Assembly (NCBI RefSeq): GCF_001672915.1
Contig: NZ_LZKR01000025.1
Coordinates: 1 to 48,518, forward strand
From: Mycobacterium sp. 1245805.9
GTDB taxonomy: Bacteria > Actinomycetota > Actinomycetes > Mycobacteriales > Mycobacteriaceae
DNA: 48,518 nucleotides
Reading direction: 5' to 3'
Part shown: one piece after another, positions 1 through 15,589 of the stretch
Layout: each line of letters starts with the position of its first letter
Position numbering within the stretch: the stretch's first letter is position 1
Translations under genes and position numbers: made by a program
The notes under the pieces: generated by a model
What the model was told of the DNA's origin: nothing
Seen by the model: only the letters and a program-made list of their open reading frames with translations
Databases searched by the model: none

Positions 1-407
1 CCATCCTCACCCACGAGCGGGCCCACCTGCGCGCCCGCCACGATCTGGTTCTGGAGGCGTTCACCGCGGCGCACGCGGCCTTCCCGCGGTTCGTTCGCAG
101 CGCCAACGCGTTGCGCGCGGTGCAGCTGCTCGTCGAGCTGCTGGCGGACGACGCCGCGGTGCGCGCCACCGGGCGCACTCCCCTGGCCCGGGCGTTGGTC
201 GCGTGCGCCTCCGGTCGGGCGCCGTCGGGCGCGCTGGCGGTGGGGGGTACCAGCACGGTGGTGCGGGTGCGGCGGCTGTCGGGCCGCGGTAACAGCCTGA
301 TGCTGTCGGCCACCGCGTACCTGGCGGCGGCCGCGGTGTTCGTGGTGCCCACCGTCGCGCTGGTGGTGCCGTGGCTGATCGAGCTGCGACGGCTGTTCAA
401 CGTCTAG
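1..407 (+). CDS. M56 family (BlaR-like) membrane metallopeptidase, 3' part only
   Basis: The gene is cut by the window edge, and only its last ~134 codons are present (frame starting at base 3). Codons 4-8 of this frame read H-E-R-A-H, the HExxH zinc-protease signature of peptidase family M56, preceded by ILT as is usual in the family. A hydrophobic helix near the C-terminus (LAAAAVFVVPTVALVVPWL) fits the final transmembrane segment of BlaR/Rv1845c-type proteins. In mycobacteria this protease is normally paired with a BlaI repressor, which it inactivates when beta-lactams are sensed; that partner would lie upstream, outside the window. The TTG at 111 is only an internal codon. The family call is firm; the substrate is inferred. 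Confidence 0.8.
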   Translation, partial: ILTHERAHLRARHDLVLEAFTAAHAAFPRFVRSANALRAVQLLVELLADDAAVRATGRTPLARALVACASGRAPSGALAVGGTSTVVRVRRLSGRGNSLMLSATAYLAAAAVFVVPTVALVVPWLIELRRLFNV

Positions 408-450
408 CACCCTGGGATGCCCCTCGGAGTCGGCTGTGCCACAGTGTGAT

Positions 451-465
451 CCGACAGCTTGTCGG
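451..465. promoter_or_regulatory. 15-bp perfect inverted repeat upstream of gnd1
   Basis: CCGACA-GCT-TGTCGG has two perfect 6-bp arms and lies 30 bases before the gnd1 ATG, in the 87-base gap after the M56 peptidase gene. It could be a repressor operator or a short transcript hairpin. No T-run follows it, so a classical terminator is unlikely. Confidence 0.35.
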
Positions 466-494
466 AAAAGTTCTGCGACCTGAGAGGCCAAGCC

Positions 495-3441
<2,947 letters not shown>

Positions 3442-3600
3442 GCGCGCCGCCGCGGTCGCACGCGTTGGCTACCATGTGAATTCATCTGAATTTCGGCTCG
3501 CAGCAAAGCGCTGCGCCGCATCGAGCGAAAGGCATGACGTGCCGCAGGCACGCGTCGAGGCCCGCATATTGATCCGGGCAGCGTCCCCGGGGTCTGGGTC

Positions 3601-4971
3601 ATGAACGTCGCCGTCACCCTGGCCAGCCTCGTGGCCATCGCGCTGCTGATCTTCGCCAACGGGGTGTTCGTCGCGGCCGAATTCTCGCTGACCGCCCTGG
3701 ACCGCAGCGTGGTGGACTCCAACGCCCGCCTCGGTGGCCGGCGCGACCGCTTCATCCAGCGCGCCCAGCAGCGGCTGTCGTTTCAGCTCTCGGGCGCCCA
3801 ACTGGGCATCTCGATCGCCACGCTGGCGACCGGGTATCTGACCGAGCCGTTGGTGGCCGACCTGCCGCATCCCGCGCTGAGCGCGATCGGCATACCGAAC
3901 CGGCTGGCCGACGCGATTCTCGCGTTCCTGGCGCTGGTGATCGTGACGTCGGTGTCGATGGTGTTCGGCGAGCTGGTCCCGAAGTATCTCGCCGTGGCGC
4001 GCCCGCTGCCGACCGCCCGCGCCGTCGCGGGGGTCCAGTTGCTGTTCTCGCTGATCTTCACCCCGGCCATCCGGCTGACGAACGGCGCGGCCAACTGGAT
4101 CGTGCGCGAGCTGGGCATCGAGCCGGCCGAGGAGCTGCGCTCGGCCCGCTCGCCGCAGGAGCTGGCGTCCCTGGTGCGCAACTCTGCCCGCAGCGGCACT
4201 ATGGACGTCGCCACCGCCGCGCTGGTGCGGCGGTCGCTGCAGTTCGGCGAGCTGACCGCCGAGGAACTGATGACGCCGAGGTCGAAGATCGTGGCGCTGG
4301 AAACCGACGAGACGGTCGCCGACCTGATCGCCGCGGCCGCCGAGTCCGGCTTCTCCCGCTTCCCCATCGTCGACGGCGACCTCGACGAGACCGTCGGCAT
4401 CGTGCACGTCAAGCAGGTGTTCGCGGTGCCGGCGGCCGAGCGCGCGACCACCCTGCTGACCACGCTCGCGCAGCACGTGCCGGTGGTCCCGTCGACGCTG
4501 GACGGCGACGCCGTGATGGCCGAGATCCGCGCCAACAGCCTGCAGACCGCGATGGTCGTCGACGAGTACGGCGGCACCGCCGGCATGGTGACCGTCGAGG
4601 ACCTGATCGAGGAGATCGTGGGAGACGTCCGCGATGAGCACGACGACGCCACCCCGGATGTGGTGGCCGCCGGCGCCGGCTGGCGGGTGAACGGGCTGCT
4701 GCGCATCGACGAGGTGGCCGCCGCCACCGGATTCCGGGCCCCGGAAGGGCCCTACGAAACGATCGGCGGGCTGGTGCTGCGCGAACTCGGCCACATTCCG
4801 GTGGCCGGGGAAACCGTGGAGCTGACCGCGCTGGACCCCGACGGGCTGCTGGACACGTCGATGCGCTGGCAGGCGACGGTGGTCCGGATGGACGGCCGCC
4901 GCATCGACGTGCTCGAGCTGCAGGAGCTGGACAGTCACGCCGAAACACCCGCGGGACGGGGCCCGTCGTGA
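3601..4971 (+). CDS. CNNM/CorC-type membrane protein with CBS pair and transporter-associated domain
   Basis: A 456-residue homologue of Rv1842c. Domains in order are: an N-terminal DUF21 (CNNM) membrane domain with about four hydrophobic segments (from [20 protein letters not shown], including the [10 protein letters not shown] motif typical of the family); a CBS pair starting near [10 protein letters not shown]; the [13 protein letters not shown] segment of the second CBS; and a C-terminal CorC_HlyC domain (about residues 360-450). Such proteins are linked to divalent-cation, mainly Mg2+, efflux; the older name hemolysin is misleading. No clear Shine-Dalgarno precedes the ATG. The 159-base gap after guaB1 suggests its own promoter. 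It overlaps the next, paralogous gene by 4 bases. Confidence 0.88.
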   Translation: MNVAVTLASLVAIALLIFANGVFVAAEFSLTALDRSVVDSNARLGGRRDRFIQRAQQRLSFQLSGAQLGISIATLATGYLTEPLVADLPHPALSAIGIPNRLADAILAFLALVIVTSVSMVFGELVPKYLAVARPLPTARAVAGVQLLFSLIFTPAIRLTNGAANWIVRELGIEPAEELRSARSPQELASLVRNSARSGTMDVATAALVRRSLQFGELTAEELMTPRSKIVALETDETVADLIAAAAESGFSRFPIVDGDLDETVGIVHVKQVFAVPAAERATTLLTTLAQHVPVVPSTLDGDAVMAEIRANSLQTAMVVDEYGGTAGMVTVEDLIEEIVGDVRDEHDDATPDVVAAGAGWRVNGLLRIDEVAAATGFRAPEGPYETIGGLVLRELGHIPVAGETVELTALDPDGLLDTSMRWQATVVRMDGRRIDVLELQELDSHAETPAGRGPS

Positions 4972-6017
4972 ACGACGCACTCGGAGTTCTGCTGGCGATC
5001 CTGCTGATCGGCGTCAACGCGTTTTTCGTCGGCGCGGAGTTCTCGCTGATCTCGGCGCGCCGCGACCGCCTCGAGGCGCTGGCCGAGCAGGGCAAGCCGA
5101 GGGCCGTCGTGGTGATCCGCGCCGCCGAGCAACTCTCGTCCATGCTGGCCGGGGTGCAGCTGGGGGTGACGGTCGCCTCGCTGCTGCTCGGCCGCATCGG
5201 TGAGGCGGCGGTCGCCAACCTGCTGCGCTCGGCGTTGGGGCTCACCGGTTGGCCCCCGGCGCTGCTGCACACGCTGTCGCTGGCCATCGCGCTGGCGATC
5301 GTCGTGACCCTGCACGTGCTGCTGGGCGAGATGGTGCCGAAGAACATTGCGCTGGCCGGCCCGGAGCGCGCCGCGATGCTGCTGGTGCCGCCCTACCTGG
5401 CGTACGTGCGCGCGGCGCGGCCGTTGATCGCGTTCTACGACAAATGCGCCAACGTGGTGCTGCGCGCGCTGCGGGTCGAGCCCAAGTCGCAGCTCGACGT
5501 GGCGGTTTCCACTCGGGAGCTGCGGGTGATGATCACCGAATCGGTGTCCGAGGGGCTGCTGGACGCCGAGGAGCACGGGCGGCTGACCCGGGCGCTGCAG
5601 CTGCGCTACCGCCGGGTGGGCGACGTCGCGCGGCCGCTCGCCGAGATCCGGGCGGTGCCGGTGGCCGCGGCGGGCTCCGGGCCGACCGTGGGCGCGGTCG
5701 AAGAGGCCCTGGCCCAGAGCGGTTATTCGCGGTTTCCTGTCGCCGACCCGGACGGGAAGTTCATCGGCTACCTGCACATCAAGGACGTGCTGACGCTCGA
5801 CGACGACCCGAACACCGTGATCGACCGGGCCTGGGTGCGACCGCTGCCGCAGGTCCCCAAGTCGTTGCCGCTGGCCGACGCCCTGTCGCGGATGCGCCGC
5901 AGCAACAGCCACCTGGCTCTCGTGACCGACGGTGTCGGGGCCGGCGGCACGGTCGTCGCGATGGTGGCGATGGAAGATCTGGTCGAGGACCTGGTCGGCA
6001 CCATGCGCGACGTGTAG
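4968..6017 (+). CDS. CNNM-type membrane protein with CBS pair, short paralogue
   Basis: A 349-residue homologue of Rv1841c. It starts at a GTG embedded in the stop of the previous gene (GTGA overlap), so the two are translationally coupled. It has the same DUF21 membrane domain (start [19 protein letters not shown], and the L-L-G-E-M-V-P-K-N motif) followed by a CBS pair (around residues 210-345, with [20 protein letters not shown]). It lacks the C-terminal CorC_HlyC domain of its neighbour. The pair may form a heteromeric divalent-cation transporter or sensor; that is inference from co-translation. In M. tuberculosis a PE_PGRS gene and a vapBC module follow; here the next gene is glcB. Confidence 0.88.
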   Translation: MNDALGVLLAILLIGVNAFFVGAEFSLISARRDRLEALAEQGKPRAVVVIRAAEQLSSMLAGVQLGVTVASLLLGRIGEAAVANLLRSALGLTGWPPALLHTLSLAIALAIVVTLHVLLGEMVPKNIALAGPERAAMLLVPPYLAYVRAARPLIAFYDKCANVVLRALRVEPKSQLDVAVSTRELRVMITESVSEGLLDAEEHGRLTRALQLRYRRVGDVARPLAEIRAVPVAAAGSGPTVGAVEEALAQSGYSRFPVADPDGKFIGYLHIKDVLTLDDDPNTVIDRAWVRPLPQVPKSLPLADALSRMRRSNSHLALVTDGVGAGGTVVAMVAMEDLVEDLVGTMRDV

Positions 6018-6233
6018 TGCCGCTGCCCGCGGATGGGGCCGCAGCCCGTATGATCTCCAAGGCTGCCGGGCCGGGTAGGTTCGCCGCGGCGCCACCGTTG
6101 GAGCTCTTAGCGCGCGCCTGACCTGCTGCTGAAGGTCGGGCGGATAACGTCCGGCAGGCCGCCGTCGGTACGCTGAAGGCAATGCGTGTTGAGGGTCAGT
6201 GAGGTGTTATGTGGCCCACTATGGAGGAGAAAA

Positions 6234-8423
6234 ATGACTGATCGCGTGTCGGTGGGGAACCTGCGCGTCGCCCGAGTGCTCTACGACTTCGTGAACAACG
6301 AGGCCCTGCCCGGCACCGACATCGACCCGGACACCTTCTGGGCCGGCGTCGACAAGGTCGTCGCCGACCTGACTCCGCAGAACCAGGATTTGCTGAACCG
6401 CCGCGACGAGCTGCAGGCCCAGATCGACAAGTGGCACCGGCACCGCGTCATCGAGCCGATCGATGCCGAGGCCTACCGCGAGTTCCTCGTCGAAATCGGT
6501 TATCTGCAGCCCGAACCCGACGACTTCACCATCACCACCTCGGGTGTGGACGACGAGATCACGACGACCGCCGGCCCGCAGCTGGTGGTGCCGGTCCTCA
6601 ACGCGCGGTTCGCGCTGAACGCGGCGAACGCTCGCTGGGGATCGCTCTACGACGCCCTGTACGGCACCGACGTCATCCCCGAGACCGACGGCGCCGAAAA
6701 GGGAACGAGCTACAACCGGGTGCGCGGCGACAAGGTGATCGCCTATGCGCGCGGGTTCCTCGACCAGGCCGTCCCCCTGGCGTCGGGCTCGTGGGCCGAC
6801 GCGACCGGGATCAGCATCGCCGACGGCCAGCTGCAGATCACCCTCGGTACGGATTCCACCGGCCTGGCTCAGCCCGAGAAGTTCGTCGGATACAGCGGCG
6901 AGCTCGGCTCCCCCAGCTGGTCGGTGCTGCTGGTCAACCACGGCCTGCACATCGAGATCCTGATCGACCCCGAGTCCCCCGTCGGCGCCACCGCCCTCGC
7001 CGGCGTCAAGGACGTGGTCCTGGAGTCGGCGGTCACCACGATCATGGACTTCGAGGACTCGGTCACCGCCGTCGACGCCGACGACAAGGTGCTGGGCTAC
7101 CGCAACTGGCTGGGGCTGAACAGGGGCGACCTGGTCGAGGAGGTCAGCAAGGGCGGCAAGACCTTCACCCGGGCCCTCAACGCCGACCGCACCTACAGCA
7201 CGCCCGACGGCGGCGAGCTCACCCTGCCCGGCCGCAGCCTGCTGTTCGTCCGCAACGTGGGGCACCTGATGACCAACGACGCGATTGTTGACGCGGATGG
7301 AAAAGAGGTGTTCGAGGGCATCATGGACGGGCTGTTCACCGGCCTGACCGCGATCCACGGGCTGCGCACCGGTGACGCCAACGGCCCGCTGACCAACAGC
7401 CGCACCGGTTCCATCTACATCGTCAAGCCCAAGATGCACGGCCCCGCCGAGGTCGCGTTCACCTGCGAACTGTTCAGCCGCGTCGAGGACGTGCTGGGCC
7501 TGCCGCAGGGCACCCTCAAGGTCGGCATCATGGACGAGGAACGCCGCACCACGGTCAACCTCAAGGCGTGCATCAAAGCCGCCGCCGACCGGGTGGTGTT
7601 CATCAACACCGGCTTCCTCGACCGCACCGGCGACGAGATCCACACCTCGATGGAGGCGGGCCCGATGATCCGCAAGGGTGCGATGAAGAACAGCACCTGG
7701 ATCAAGGCGTACGAGGACGCCAACGTCGATATCGGGCTTGCCGCCGGGTTCAAGGGCAAGGCCCAGATCGGCAAGGGCATGTGGGCGATGACCGAGCTGA
7801 TGGCCGACATGGTCGAGCAGAAGATCGGCCAGCCCAAGGCCGGCGCCACCACCGCGTGGGTGCCGTCGCCGACGGCGGCCACCCTGCACGCGATGCACTA
7901 CCACTACGTGGACGTGGGCGCCGTGCAGGAGGAGCTCGCGGGCAAGAAGCGCACCACCATCGACGAGCTGCTGACCATTCCGCTGGCCAAGGAATTGGCC
8001 TGGGCGCCAGAGGAAATCCGCGAGGAGCTGGACAACAACTGCCAGTCCATCCTCGGCTACGTGGTGCGCTGGGTGGAGCAGGGCGTCGGCTGCTCGAAGG
8101 TGCCCGACATCCACAACACGGCGCTCATGGAGGACCGGGCCACCCTGCGGATCTCCAGCCAGCTGCTGGCCAACTGGCTGCGCCACGGCGTGATCACCAG
8201 CGAGGACGTTCGCGCCAGCCTGGAGCGCATGGCGCCGTTGGTGGACCGGCAGAACGAAGGGGACCCGGTCTACCGGCCGATGGCGCCCAACTTCGACGAC
8301 AGCATCGCCTTCCTGGCGGCTCAGGAGCTGATTCTGTCGGGGACGCAGCAGCCCAACGGCTACACCGAGCCGATCCTGCACCGGCGCAGGCGCGAGTTCA
8401 AAGCCCGCGCCGCGGGTGCGTGA
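6234..8423 (+). CDS. glcB: malate synthase G
   Basis: Condenses glyoxylate with acetyl-CoA to malate in the glyoxylate shunt (cytosolic; a laminin-binding surface form is also described for mycobacteria). The 729-residue protein is collinear with Rv1837c (741 aa) but ends about 12 residues earlier, at FKARAAGA. Visible active-site elements are the [13 protein letters not shown] segment (catalytic arginine near 340), [16 protein letters not shown] and the catalytic-base region [10 protein letters not shown]. The ATG at 6234 is set by GGAGGAG immediately upstream at 5-6 bases and by the [11 protein letters not shown] start shared with homologues; the TTG upstream at 6186 is not needed. The 216-base upstream gap holds TANNNT-like hexamers at 6145 and 6169 but no convincing -35 box. 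Confidence 0.97.
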   Translation: MTDRVSVGNLRVARVLYDFVNNEALPGTDIDPDTFWAGVDKVVADLTPQNQDLLNRRDELQAQIDKWHRHRVIEPIDAEAYREFLVEIGYLQPEPDDFTITTSGVDDEITTTAGPQLVVPVLNARFALNAANARWGSLYDALYGTDVIPETDGAEKGTSYNRVRGDKVIAYARGFLDQAVPLASGSWADATGISIADGQLQITLGTDSTGLAQPEKFVGYSGELGSPSWSVLLVNHGLHIEILIDPESPVGATALAGVKDVVLESAVTTIMDFEDSVTAVDADDKVLGYRNWLGLNRGDLVEEVSKGGKTFTRALNADRTYSTPDGGELTLPGRSLLFVRNVGHLMTNDAIVDADGKEVFEGIMDGLFTGLTAIHGLRTGDANGPLTNSRTGSIYIVKPKMHGPAEVAFTCELFSRVEDVLGLPQGTLKVGIMDEERRTTVNLKACIKAAADRVVFINTGFLDRTGDEIHTSMEAGPMIRKGAMKNSTWIKAYEDANVDIGLAAGFKGKAQIGKGMWAMTELMADMVEQKIGQPKAGATTAWVPSPTAATLHAMHYHYVDVGAVQEELAGKKRTTIDELLTIPLAKELAWAPEEIREELDNNCQSILGYVVRWVEQGVGCSKVPDIHNTALMEDRATLRISSQLLANWLRHGVITSEDVRASLERMAPLVDRQNEGDPVYRPMAPNFDDSIAFLAAQELILSGTQQPNGYTEPILHRRRREFKARAAGA

Positions 8424-8461
8424 AACGGCCCGACATGCGGTAGGTAATGCGGTCCGATGAC

Positions 8462-8467
8462 TAGAAT
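8462..8467 (+). promoter_or_regulatory. candidate -10 element (TAGAAT) for the downstream VWA-protein gene
   Basis: TAGAAT lies in the 100-base gap between glcB and the next gene, 57 bases before its ATG. It is a good match to the mycobacterial TANNNT -10 consensus, but no recognisable -35 hexamer sits 16-18 bases upstream. Predicted start of transcription is about 8474. Confidence 0.4.
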
Positions 8468-8523
8468 CTGCGCCGAGTTCACAAGTCACGCGACGAGTCG
8501 ACGGAAAGGCGGCGGGCACCGGT

Positions 8524-10614
8524 ATGGGTAGGCACAGCATGCCCGACCCCGAGGACTCCGTCGACGAGCCCGCCGACGAATACATCGGCGACGACGCGTA
8601 CCCGGACGACGACACGGGGCATCACCACCGCGAGCCCGGACCCCCGGACACCGGGGCGCCGGTCGACTACGACTATCCGCGCGCGGACGACTACGGCGCC
8701 TCGGACTACTCGGGCTACTCGGACTATTCGGACTACTCGGACGAGGACCCCTACCCCGCCGACGACACGTTCGCGTCCGGCACCGACGACGCGTATCCGG
8801 AATTCGCGGCGAGCCCGGCGAGCGCGCCGCCACCGGCAGCCCCGCCGTCCCGTTTCGGCGGCCACCGCGGGCTCGGCGAGCGGCTCGGCGGCCACCGCAG
8901 CGACGGCGGGCGCCGCGGCGTCAGCATCGGGGTGATCGTCGCGCTCGTCGCCGTCGTCGTCGTGGTCGGCACGGTGATCCTGTGGACTTTCTTCGGCGAC
9001 GCGCTGTCCCACCGATCGCACACGGCCGCCGCGCGGTGCGTAGGAGGCAAGGAGACCGTCGCCGTCATCGCCGACCCGTCGATCGCCGACCCCGTGCAGC
9101 AGCTCGCCGAGAGCTACAACGCCACGGCCGGCCCGGTCGGCGACCACTGCATGGTGGTGAGCGTCAAACCCGCCGGCTCCGACGCCGTCCTCAACGGTTT
9201 CACCGGCAAGTGGCCGGCCGACCTGGGCGGCCAGCCGGCGTTGTGGATCCCGGGCAGCTCGATCTCGGTCGCCCGGCTCGCCGCGTCGGGTCAGAAGATC
9301 ACCGAGAGCCATTCCCTGGTCACCTCGCCGGTCATGCTCGCGGTGCGACCCGAACTCGGCCAGGCCCTGGGCAATCAGGGTTGGGCGGCGCTGCCCGGCC
9401 TGCAAACCAACCCGAATTCGCTGGCGGGGCTGAACCTGCCCGCGTGGGGGTCGCTGCGGCTGGCGCTGCCGACGACCGGCAACGCCGACGCCTCACTGCT
9501 GGCCGGCGAGGCCGTGGCGGCCGGTGCGGCGCCCGCGGGTGCGCCGCCGACGCAGGGCGTCGGCGCCGTGCGCACGCTGCTGGGCGCCCAGCCCAAGCTC
9601 GCGGACAACTCCCTGACCGAGGCGCTGAACACGTTGCTCAAGCCCGGCGACCCGGCGACCGCGCCGGTGCACGCCGTGGTCACCACCGAGCAGCAGCTGT
9701 ACCTGCGCGGCCAGTCGCTGTCGGACGCCAAGAGCACGCTGGCCTCCTGGCTGCCGCCCGGCGCGGCGCCCGTCGCCGACTATCCCGCGGTGCTGCTCAA
9801 CGGCTCCTGGGTGAACCAGGAGCAGGCCTCCGCGGCCAACGGGTTCGCCCGCTTCCTGCAGAAGCCCGAGCAACTGGGGAAGCTGGCCAAGGCCGGCTTC
9901 CGGGTCAGCGGCGTCAAGCCGCCGAGCAGCCCGGTCACCAGCTTCGCGGCGCTGCCGTCCACCCTGTCGGTGGGTGACGACGCGATGCGCGCCACGCTGG
10001 CCGAAGCGATGGCCGCGCCGTCCAGCGGGCTGGCCGCGACGATCATGCTCGACCAGTCGATGCCCGCCGAGGAAGGCGGAAAGTCGCGGCTGGCCAACGT
10101 GGTCGGGGCGCTGCAGGACAAGATCAAGTCGTTGCCGCCCACCGCCGCCGTGGGGCTGTGGACCTTCGACGGCCACGAGGGACGCTCGGAGGTGACGAGC
10201 GGGCCGCTGGGCGACCCGGTCAGTCCCACCAGTGGCCAGCCGCGCTCGGCGACGCTGACGGCCGCGCTGGACAAGCAGTATTCGTCGGCCGGCGGCGCCG
10301 TGTCGTTCACCACGCTGCGCATGCTCTACCAAGAGATTCAGAGTAAATATGTTGCGGGCCAACCGAATTCGATACTGGTGATCACGTCGGGGCCGCACAC
10401 CGACCAGACCTTGGACGGGGCCGGGCTGCAGGACTTCATCCGCAAGAGCGCCGACCCGGCCAAGCCGATCGCCATCAATGTCATCGACTTCGGCGCCGAC
10501 CCCGACAAGGCCACCTGGGAGGCCGTCGCCCAGCTCAGCGGCGGCGGGTACCAGAACCTCCCCACGTCGGCGTCCCCCGATCTCACCGCCGCAATCAACC
10601 AGTTCCTCGGGTAA
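8524..10614 (+). CDS. membrane-anchored protein with solute-binding-like and VWA domains
   Basis: A 696-residue homologue of Rv1836c (677 aa). The N-terminal ~130 residues are acidic and tyrosine-rich, disordered-looking and presumably cytoplasmic. A single transmembrane helix (residues 134-157, SIGVIVALVAVVVVVGTVIL) follows. The extracytoplasmic part contains a periplasmic-binding-protein-like region (KETVAVIADPSIADPVQQLA onward) and a C-terminal von Willebrand A domain from ATIMLDQSM with an incomplete MIDAS (DxS plus later threonines). Function is unknown; VWA domains usually bind metal-dependent protein partners. The start MGRHSMP is typical for mycobacterial proteins of this class; GGAAAGG lies 16 bases upstream. 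It converges on the metallo-beta-lactamase-fold gene with 13 bases between stop codons. Confidence 0.85.
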   Translation: MGRHSMPDPEDSVDEPADEYIGDDAYPDDDTGHHHREPGPPDTGAPVDYDYPRADDYGASDYSGYSDYSDYSDEDPYPADDTFASGTDDAYPEFAASPASAPPPAAPPSRFGGHRGLGERLGGHRSDGGRRGVSIGVIVALVAVVVVVGTVILWTFFGDALSHRSHTAAARCVGGKETVAVIADPSIADPVQQLAESYNATAGPVGDHCMVVSVKPAGSDAVLNGFTGKWPADLGGQPALWIPGSSISVARLAASGQKITESHSLVTSPVMLAVRPELGQALGNQGWAALPGLQTNPNSLAGLNLPAWGSLRLALPTTGNADASLLAGEAVAAGAAPAGAPPTQGVGAVRTLLGAQPKLADNSLTEALNTLLKPGDPATAPVHAVVTTEQQLYLRGQSLSDAKSTLASWLPPGAAPVADYPAVLLNGSWVNQEQASAANGFARFLQKPEQLGKLAKAGFRVSGVKPPSSPVTSFAALPSTLSVGDDAMRATLAEAMAAPSSGLAATIMLDQSMPAEEGGKSRLANVVGALQDKIKSLPPTAAVGLWTFDGHEGRSEVTSGPLGDPVSPTSGQPRSATLTAALDKQYSSAGGAVSFTTLRMLYQEIQSKYVAGQPNSILVITSGPHTDQTLDGAGLQDFIRKSADPAKPIAINVIDFGADPDKATWEAVAQLSGGGYQNLPTSASPDLTAAINQFLG
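8707..8742 (+). repeat. in-frame 9-bp tandem repeat (four copies)
   Basis: Four consecutive copies of TAC-TCG-G(A/G)C encode Y-S-G/D four times (residues 62-73) in the acidic N-terminal tail of the VWA protein. The copies differ at one or two bases. It is a possible length-variable site between strains. Confidence 0.75.
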
Positions 10615-10627
10615 TCGCCGGCCTCGG

Positions 10628-11437
10628 TCAGGTGAGGTGATCGAAATCGCCGCGGACCCAGCCCACGTAGCGCTCCGCCGAGCGGCGAATGACCGCGCCG
10701 GCGTCGGAATCGATGGTTTTGCCGAAGTTGTCGTAGAGGCGGTCGAATGCAAGGGGCTCCACCGCGCGGGCGACGCGGTCCACCACCGCGGCCGACAGCG
10801 GAATGCGGTTCGGATAGCTGCGCATGAACGTCACCGAGGTGCGGTCAGGATTCGCCTGAATGGTGTCGGCGCTAAGCAACACCCCGCCTCCGCCCCCCCC
10901 GGCCGCCCAGTGCGCGACGGCACTACCGGGGAAGTGTCCGCCGACTTGCAGCAACGTAATGCCGGGCAGCACATCTAATTTGCCCGACCAGGGGCGAACC
11001 ACGGGGTCCGGCCTCGCAACCCACTCCATGTCCGCTTCGGCGACGTACACCGGCACCGATCCCAGCGCCCGGCTCCATTCGACCTGTACCCCGTAGTGGT
11101 GCGGGTGGCTCGCGACGATCGCAGCCACCTCACCGCGGTAGCGCACCTGGGCCACCGCGTCGGCGTCGACATAGCCGGTTACATCCCACAGCAGGTTGCC
11201 GCGGGTCGTACGGACTAGATGCGATTCCTGGCCGATACCGAGTTTTGGGTCGACCGCCAATCCGTACAGGTCCGGTTCCAGCTCGCGCATCCGCACCCGA
11301 TATCCCGCGTCGTTCAACTCCTCGAGCGTTGTCCACAGCTGCCCCTCGGCCGGCACCCATTGCCGCTCATCCGAACAGATCCGGCAGGCGGCGGCGGTGT
11401 CGTCGTGCTCCACTGCGCATGTCCTGCAGATTTTCAC
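10628..11437 (-). CDS. zinc-ribbon metallo-beta-lactamase-fold hydrolase
   Basis: A 269-residue protein. Residues 4-21 carry two CxxC pairs (C4, C7, C18, C21) spaced like a small zinc ribbon, followed by a metallo-beta-lactamase fold. The usual HxHxDH motif is degenerate: it reads S-H-P-H-H-Y-G (about residue 110), without the aspartate. GGHFPGSAVAHW gives a further histidine and LLSADTIQ the bridging-aspartate position. The substrate is unknown and activity may be altered by the missing residue. The GTG start at 11437 is supported by AAGGAG 6 bases upstream. It occupies the place of Rv1835c/Rv1834 of M. tuberculosis and is divergent from the haloalkane dehalogenase-like gene across 176 bases. 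Confidence 0.82.
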   Translation of the reverse strand: MKICRTCAVEHDDTAAACRICSDERQWVPAEGQLWTTLEELNDAGYRVRMRELEPDLYGLAVDPKLGIGQESHLVRTTRGNLLWDVTGYVDADAVAQVRYRGEVAAIVASHPHHYGVQVEWSRALGSVPVYVAEADMEWVARPDPVVRPWSGKLDVLPGITLLQVGGHFPGSAVAHWAAGGGGGGVLLSADTIQANPDRTSVTFMRSYPNRIPLSAAVVDRVARAVEPLAFDRLYDNFGKTIDSDAGAVIRRSAERYVGWVRGDFDHLT

Positions 11438-11559
11438 TCGTGACTCCTTCTCTGCCGCGCGAGGCGGTCTCGTGCCGGCGGGCCGACCTCGCCACGCCCG
11501 TATAGCGTTGGGTGTACCCAGTCGCCGCCGCCGGCCACCGTCGCGCCGGTCTCAAAAAC

Positions 11560-11588
11560 TCGGACATGTCGCTGTTCGGGCATACGAT
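11560..11588 (+). promoter_or_regulatory. weak candidate promoter for the haloalkane dehalogenase-like gene
   Basis: TCGGAC (11560-11565), 17 bases, then TACGAT (11583-11588), in the 176-base divergent gap. The -10 fits TANNNT; the -35 is poor. Initiation would give a leader of about 20 bases that includes the GGAGGAGG ribosome site. Confidence 0.25.
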
Positions 11589-11613
11589 CGGGAGCGCCAT
11601 CGGAGGAGGGGCA

Positions 11614-12470
11614 ATGCGCATCGATTTCAACCCGGATCCCCACCTGTATCCGTTCGAGTCGCGTTGGTTCGACTCCTCGCGCGGGCGGATGCACTACGTC
11701 GACGAGGGTGATGGCCCGCCGATCCTGCTGTGCCACGGGAACCCGACGTGGAGCTTCCTGTACCGGAACATCATCCTCGCGCTGCGCGACCAATTCCGTT
11801 GCATCGCACCGGATTACCTCGGCTTCGGGCTATCCGAGCGGCCCGCCGGGTTCGGATACAAGATCGACGAGCACGCCCGGGTGGTCGGCGAGTTCGTCGA
11901 CCACCTCAGCCTGGACGGCTACGTGACGATGGGCCAGGACTGGGGCGGGCCCATCAGCATGGCCGTCGCGGTGGAGCGCGCCGCCCGAGTCCGCGGCGTC
12001 GTGCTGGGCAACACCTGGTTCTGGAAGACGGACGAGCTGACGACGAAGATCTTCAGCCGCGTGATGGGCAGTCCGCCGATGCAGTGGGCGATCTTGCAGC
12101 GCAATTTCTTTGTCGAGCAACTGATTCCGGCGGGGACCCAGCACCGCCCGAGCGCGGCGGTGATGGAACACTACCGCGCGGTGCAGCCCAGCGCCGACGC
12201 GCGCAAGGGCGTGGCCGAAATGCCCAAACAGATCCTGGCGGCCGAGCCCTTGCTGTCGCGGCTCGGACGGGAGGTGCCCGCCAAGCTGGGCGCCAAACCC
12301 GCGCTGTTCGTCTGGGGGATGAAGGACTTCGCGTTCCGGCCCGGCCCCACCCTGCCGCGGATGCGGGCGAGCTTCCCCGATCACGTCGTCGTCGAGCTGC
12401 CCGACGCCAAACACTTCATCCAGGAGGACGCGCCCGAGGAGATCGCCGCGGCGATCATTGAGCGCTTCGG

Positions 12471-12474
<4 letters not shown>
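11614..12474 (+). CDS. haloalkane dehalogenase-like alpha/beta hydrolase (DhmA2 type)
   Basis: 286 residues, the same length as Rv1833c. It has the alpha/beta-hydrolase fold of haloalkane dehalogenases: HGNPTW (residues 41-46, oxyanion and halide-binding Asn/Trp), the nucleophile elbow GQDWGGP (Asp109, Trp110), a WGMKDFAF acid-residue segment and catalytic His267 in KHFIQED. The family hydrolyses carbon-halogen bonds to alcohol and halide; the physiological substrate in mycobacteria is unknown. The ATG at 11614 follows GGAGGAGGGG by 3-9 bases and gives the start shared with homologues. Its stop codon overlaps the gcvP stop codon on the other strand within the 4-base palindrome CTAG. Confidence 0.9.
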
Positions 12475-15296
<2,822 letters not shown>

Positions 15297-15349
15297 GGCG
15301 AACTCCTGAGGTCGAGGGACTAACGGCCCCCTCCCTCTGTCTTCACCCG

Positions 15350-15545
15350 TTCGCCGGGCGCCTGAGAGATTCGGCGGCGGGCTGCTGCCCGGGCGCCTTT
15401 CCCCATCGGCGGGTGGGAACCGCTACCGGTCCGCACCGCTTTCCAGAGGCGTCGTTAACCCGCGCGGTCCGGGTGCCTGAGAGGTTGACGGAGAGGTGTT
15501 GCTCCTTCGGCGCCCGTGACTGGCAGCCACGAGACTCTCCCGCCC
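15350..15545 (-). ncRNA. tandem glycine riboswitch in the gcvP leader
   Basis: Read on the minus strand, the leader contains two glycine-aptamer cores in series. Aptamer 1 (about 15469-15545) has GGGAGAG, then GCCGAAGGAGCAA, then CTCTCAGGCAC. Aptamer 2 (about 15350-15448) has CTGGAAAG, then GCCGATGGGGAAAGGCGCC, then CTCTCAGGCGCC. These are the conserved blocks of the Rfam glycine class, in correct order and spacing. About 55 bases separate aptamer 2 from the gcvP GTG. Tandem glycine aptamers ahead of gcv genes normally raise expression when glycine is abundant; the direction here is inferred. Confidence 0.93.
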
Positions 15546-15563
15546 GAGTGCGACGCGTCGTCC

Positions 15564-15569
15564 AGTTTA
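15564..15569 (-). promoter_or_regulatory. candidate -10 element for the gcvP transcript
   Basis: TAAACT on the minus strand is a good TANNNT match. It would start transcription near 15557, about 12 bases before the first glycine aptamer, which is where a riboswitch leader should begin. No good -35 hexamer is visible, as is common in mycobacterial promoters. Confidence 0.42.
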
Positions 15570-15589
15570 CTCGGTGTCCCAAGTTCGCC

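Noticed and set aside
6018..6233. Search for a clear glcB promoter or RamB-type site
   Set aside because: Only isolated TANNNT hexamers were found, with no matching -35 box or paired motif.
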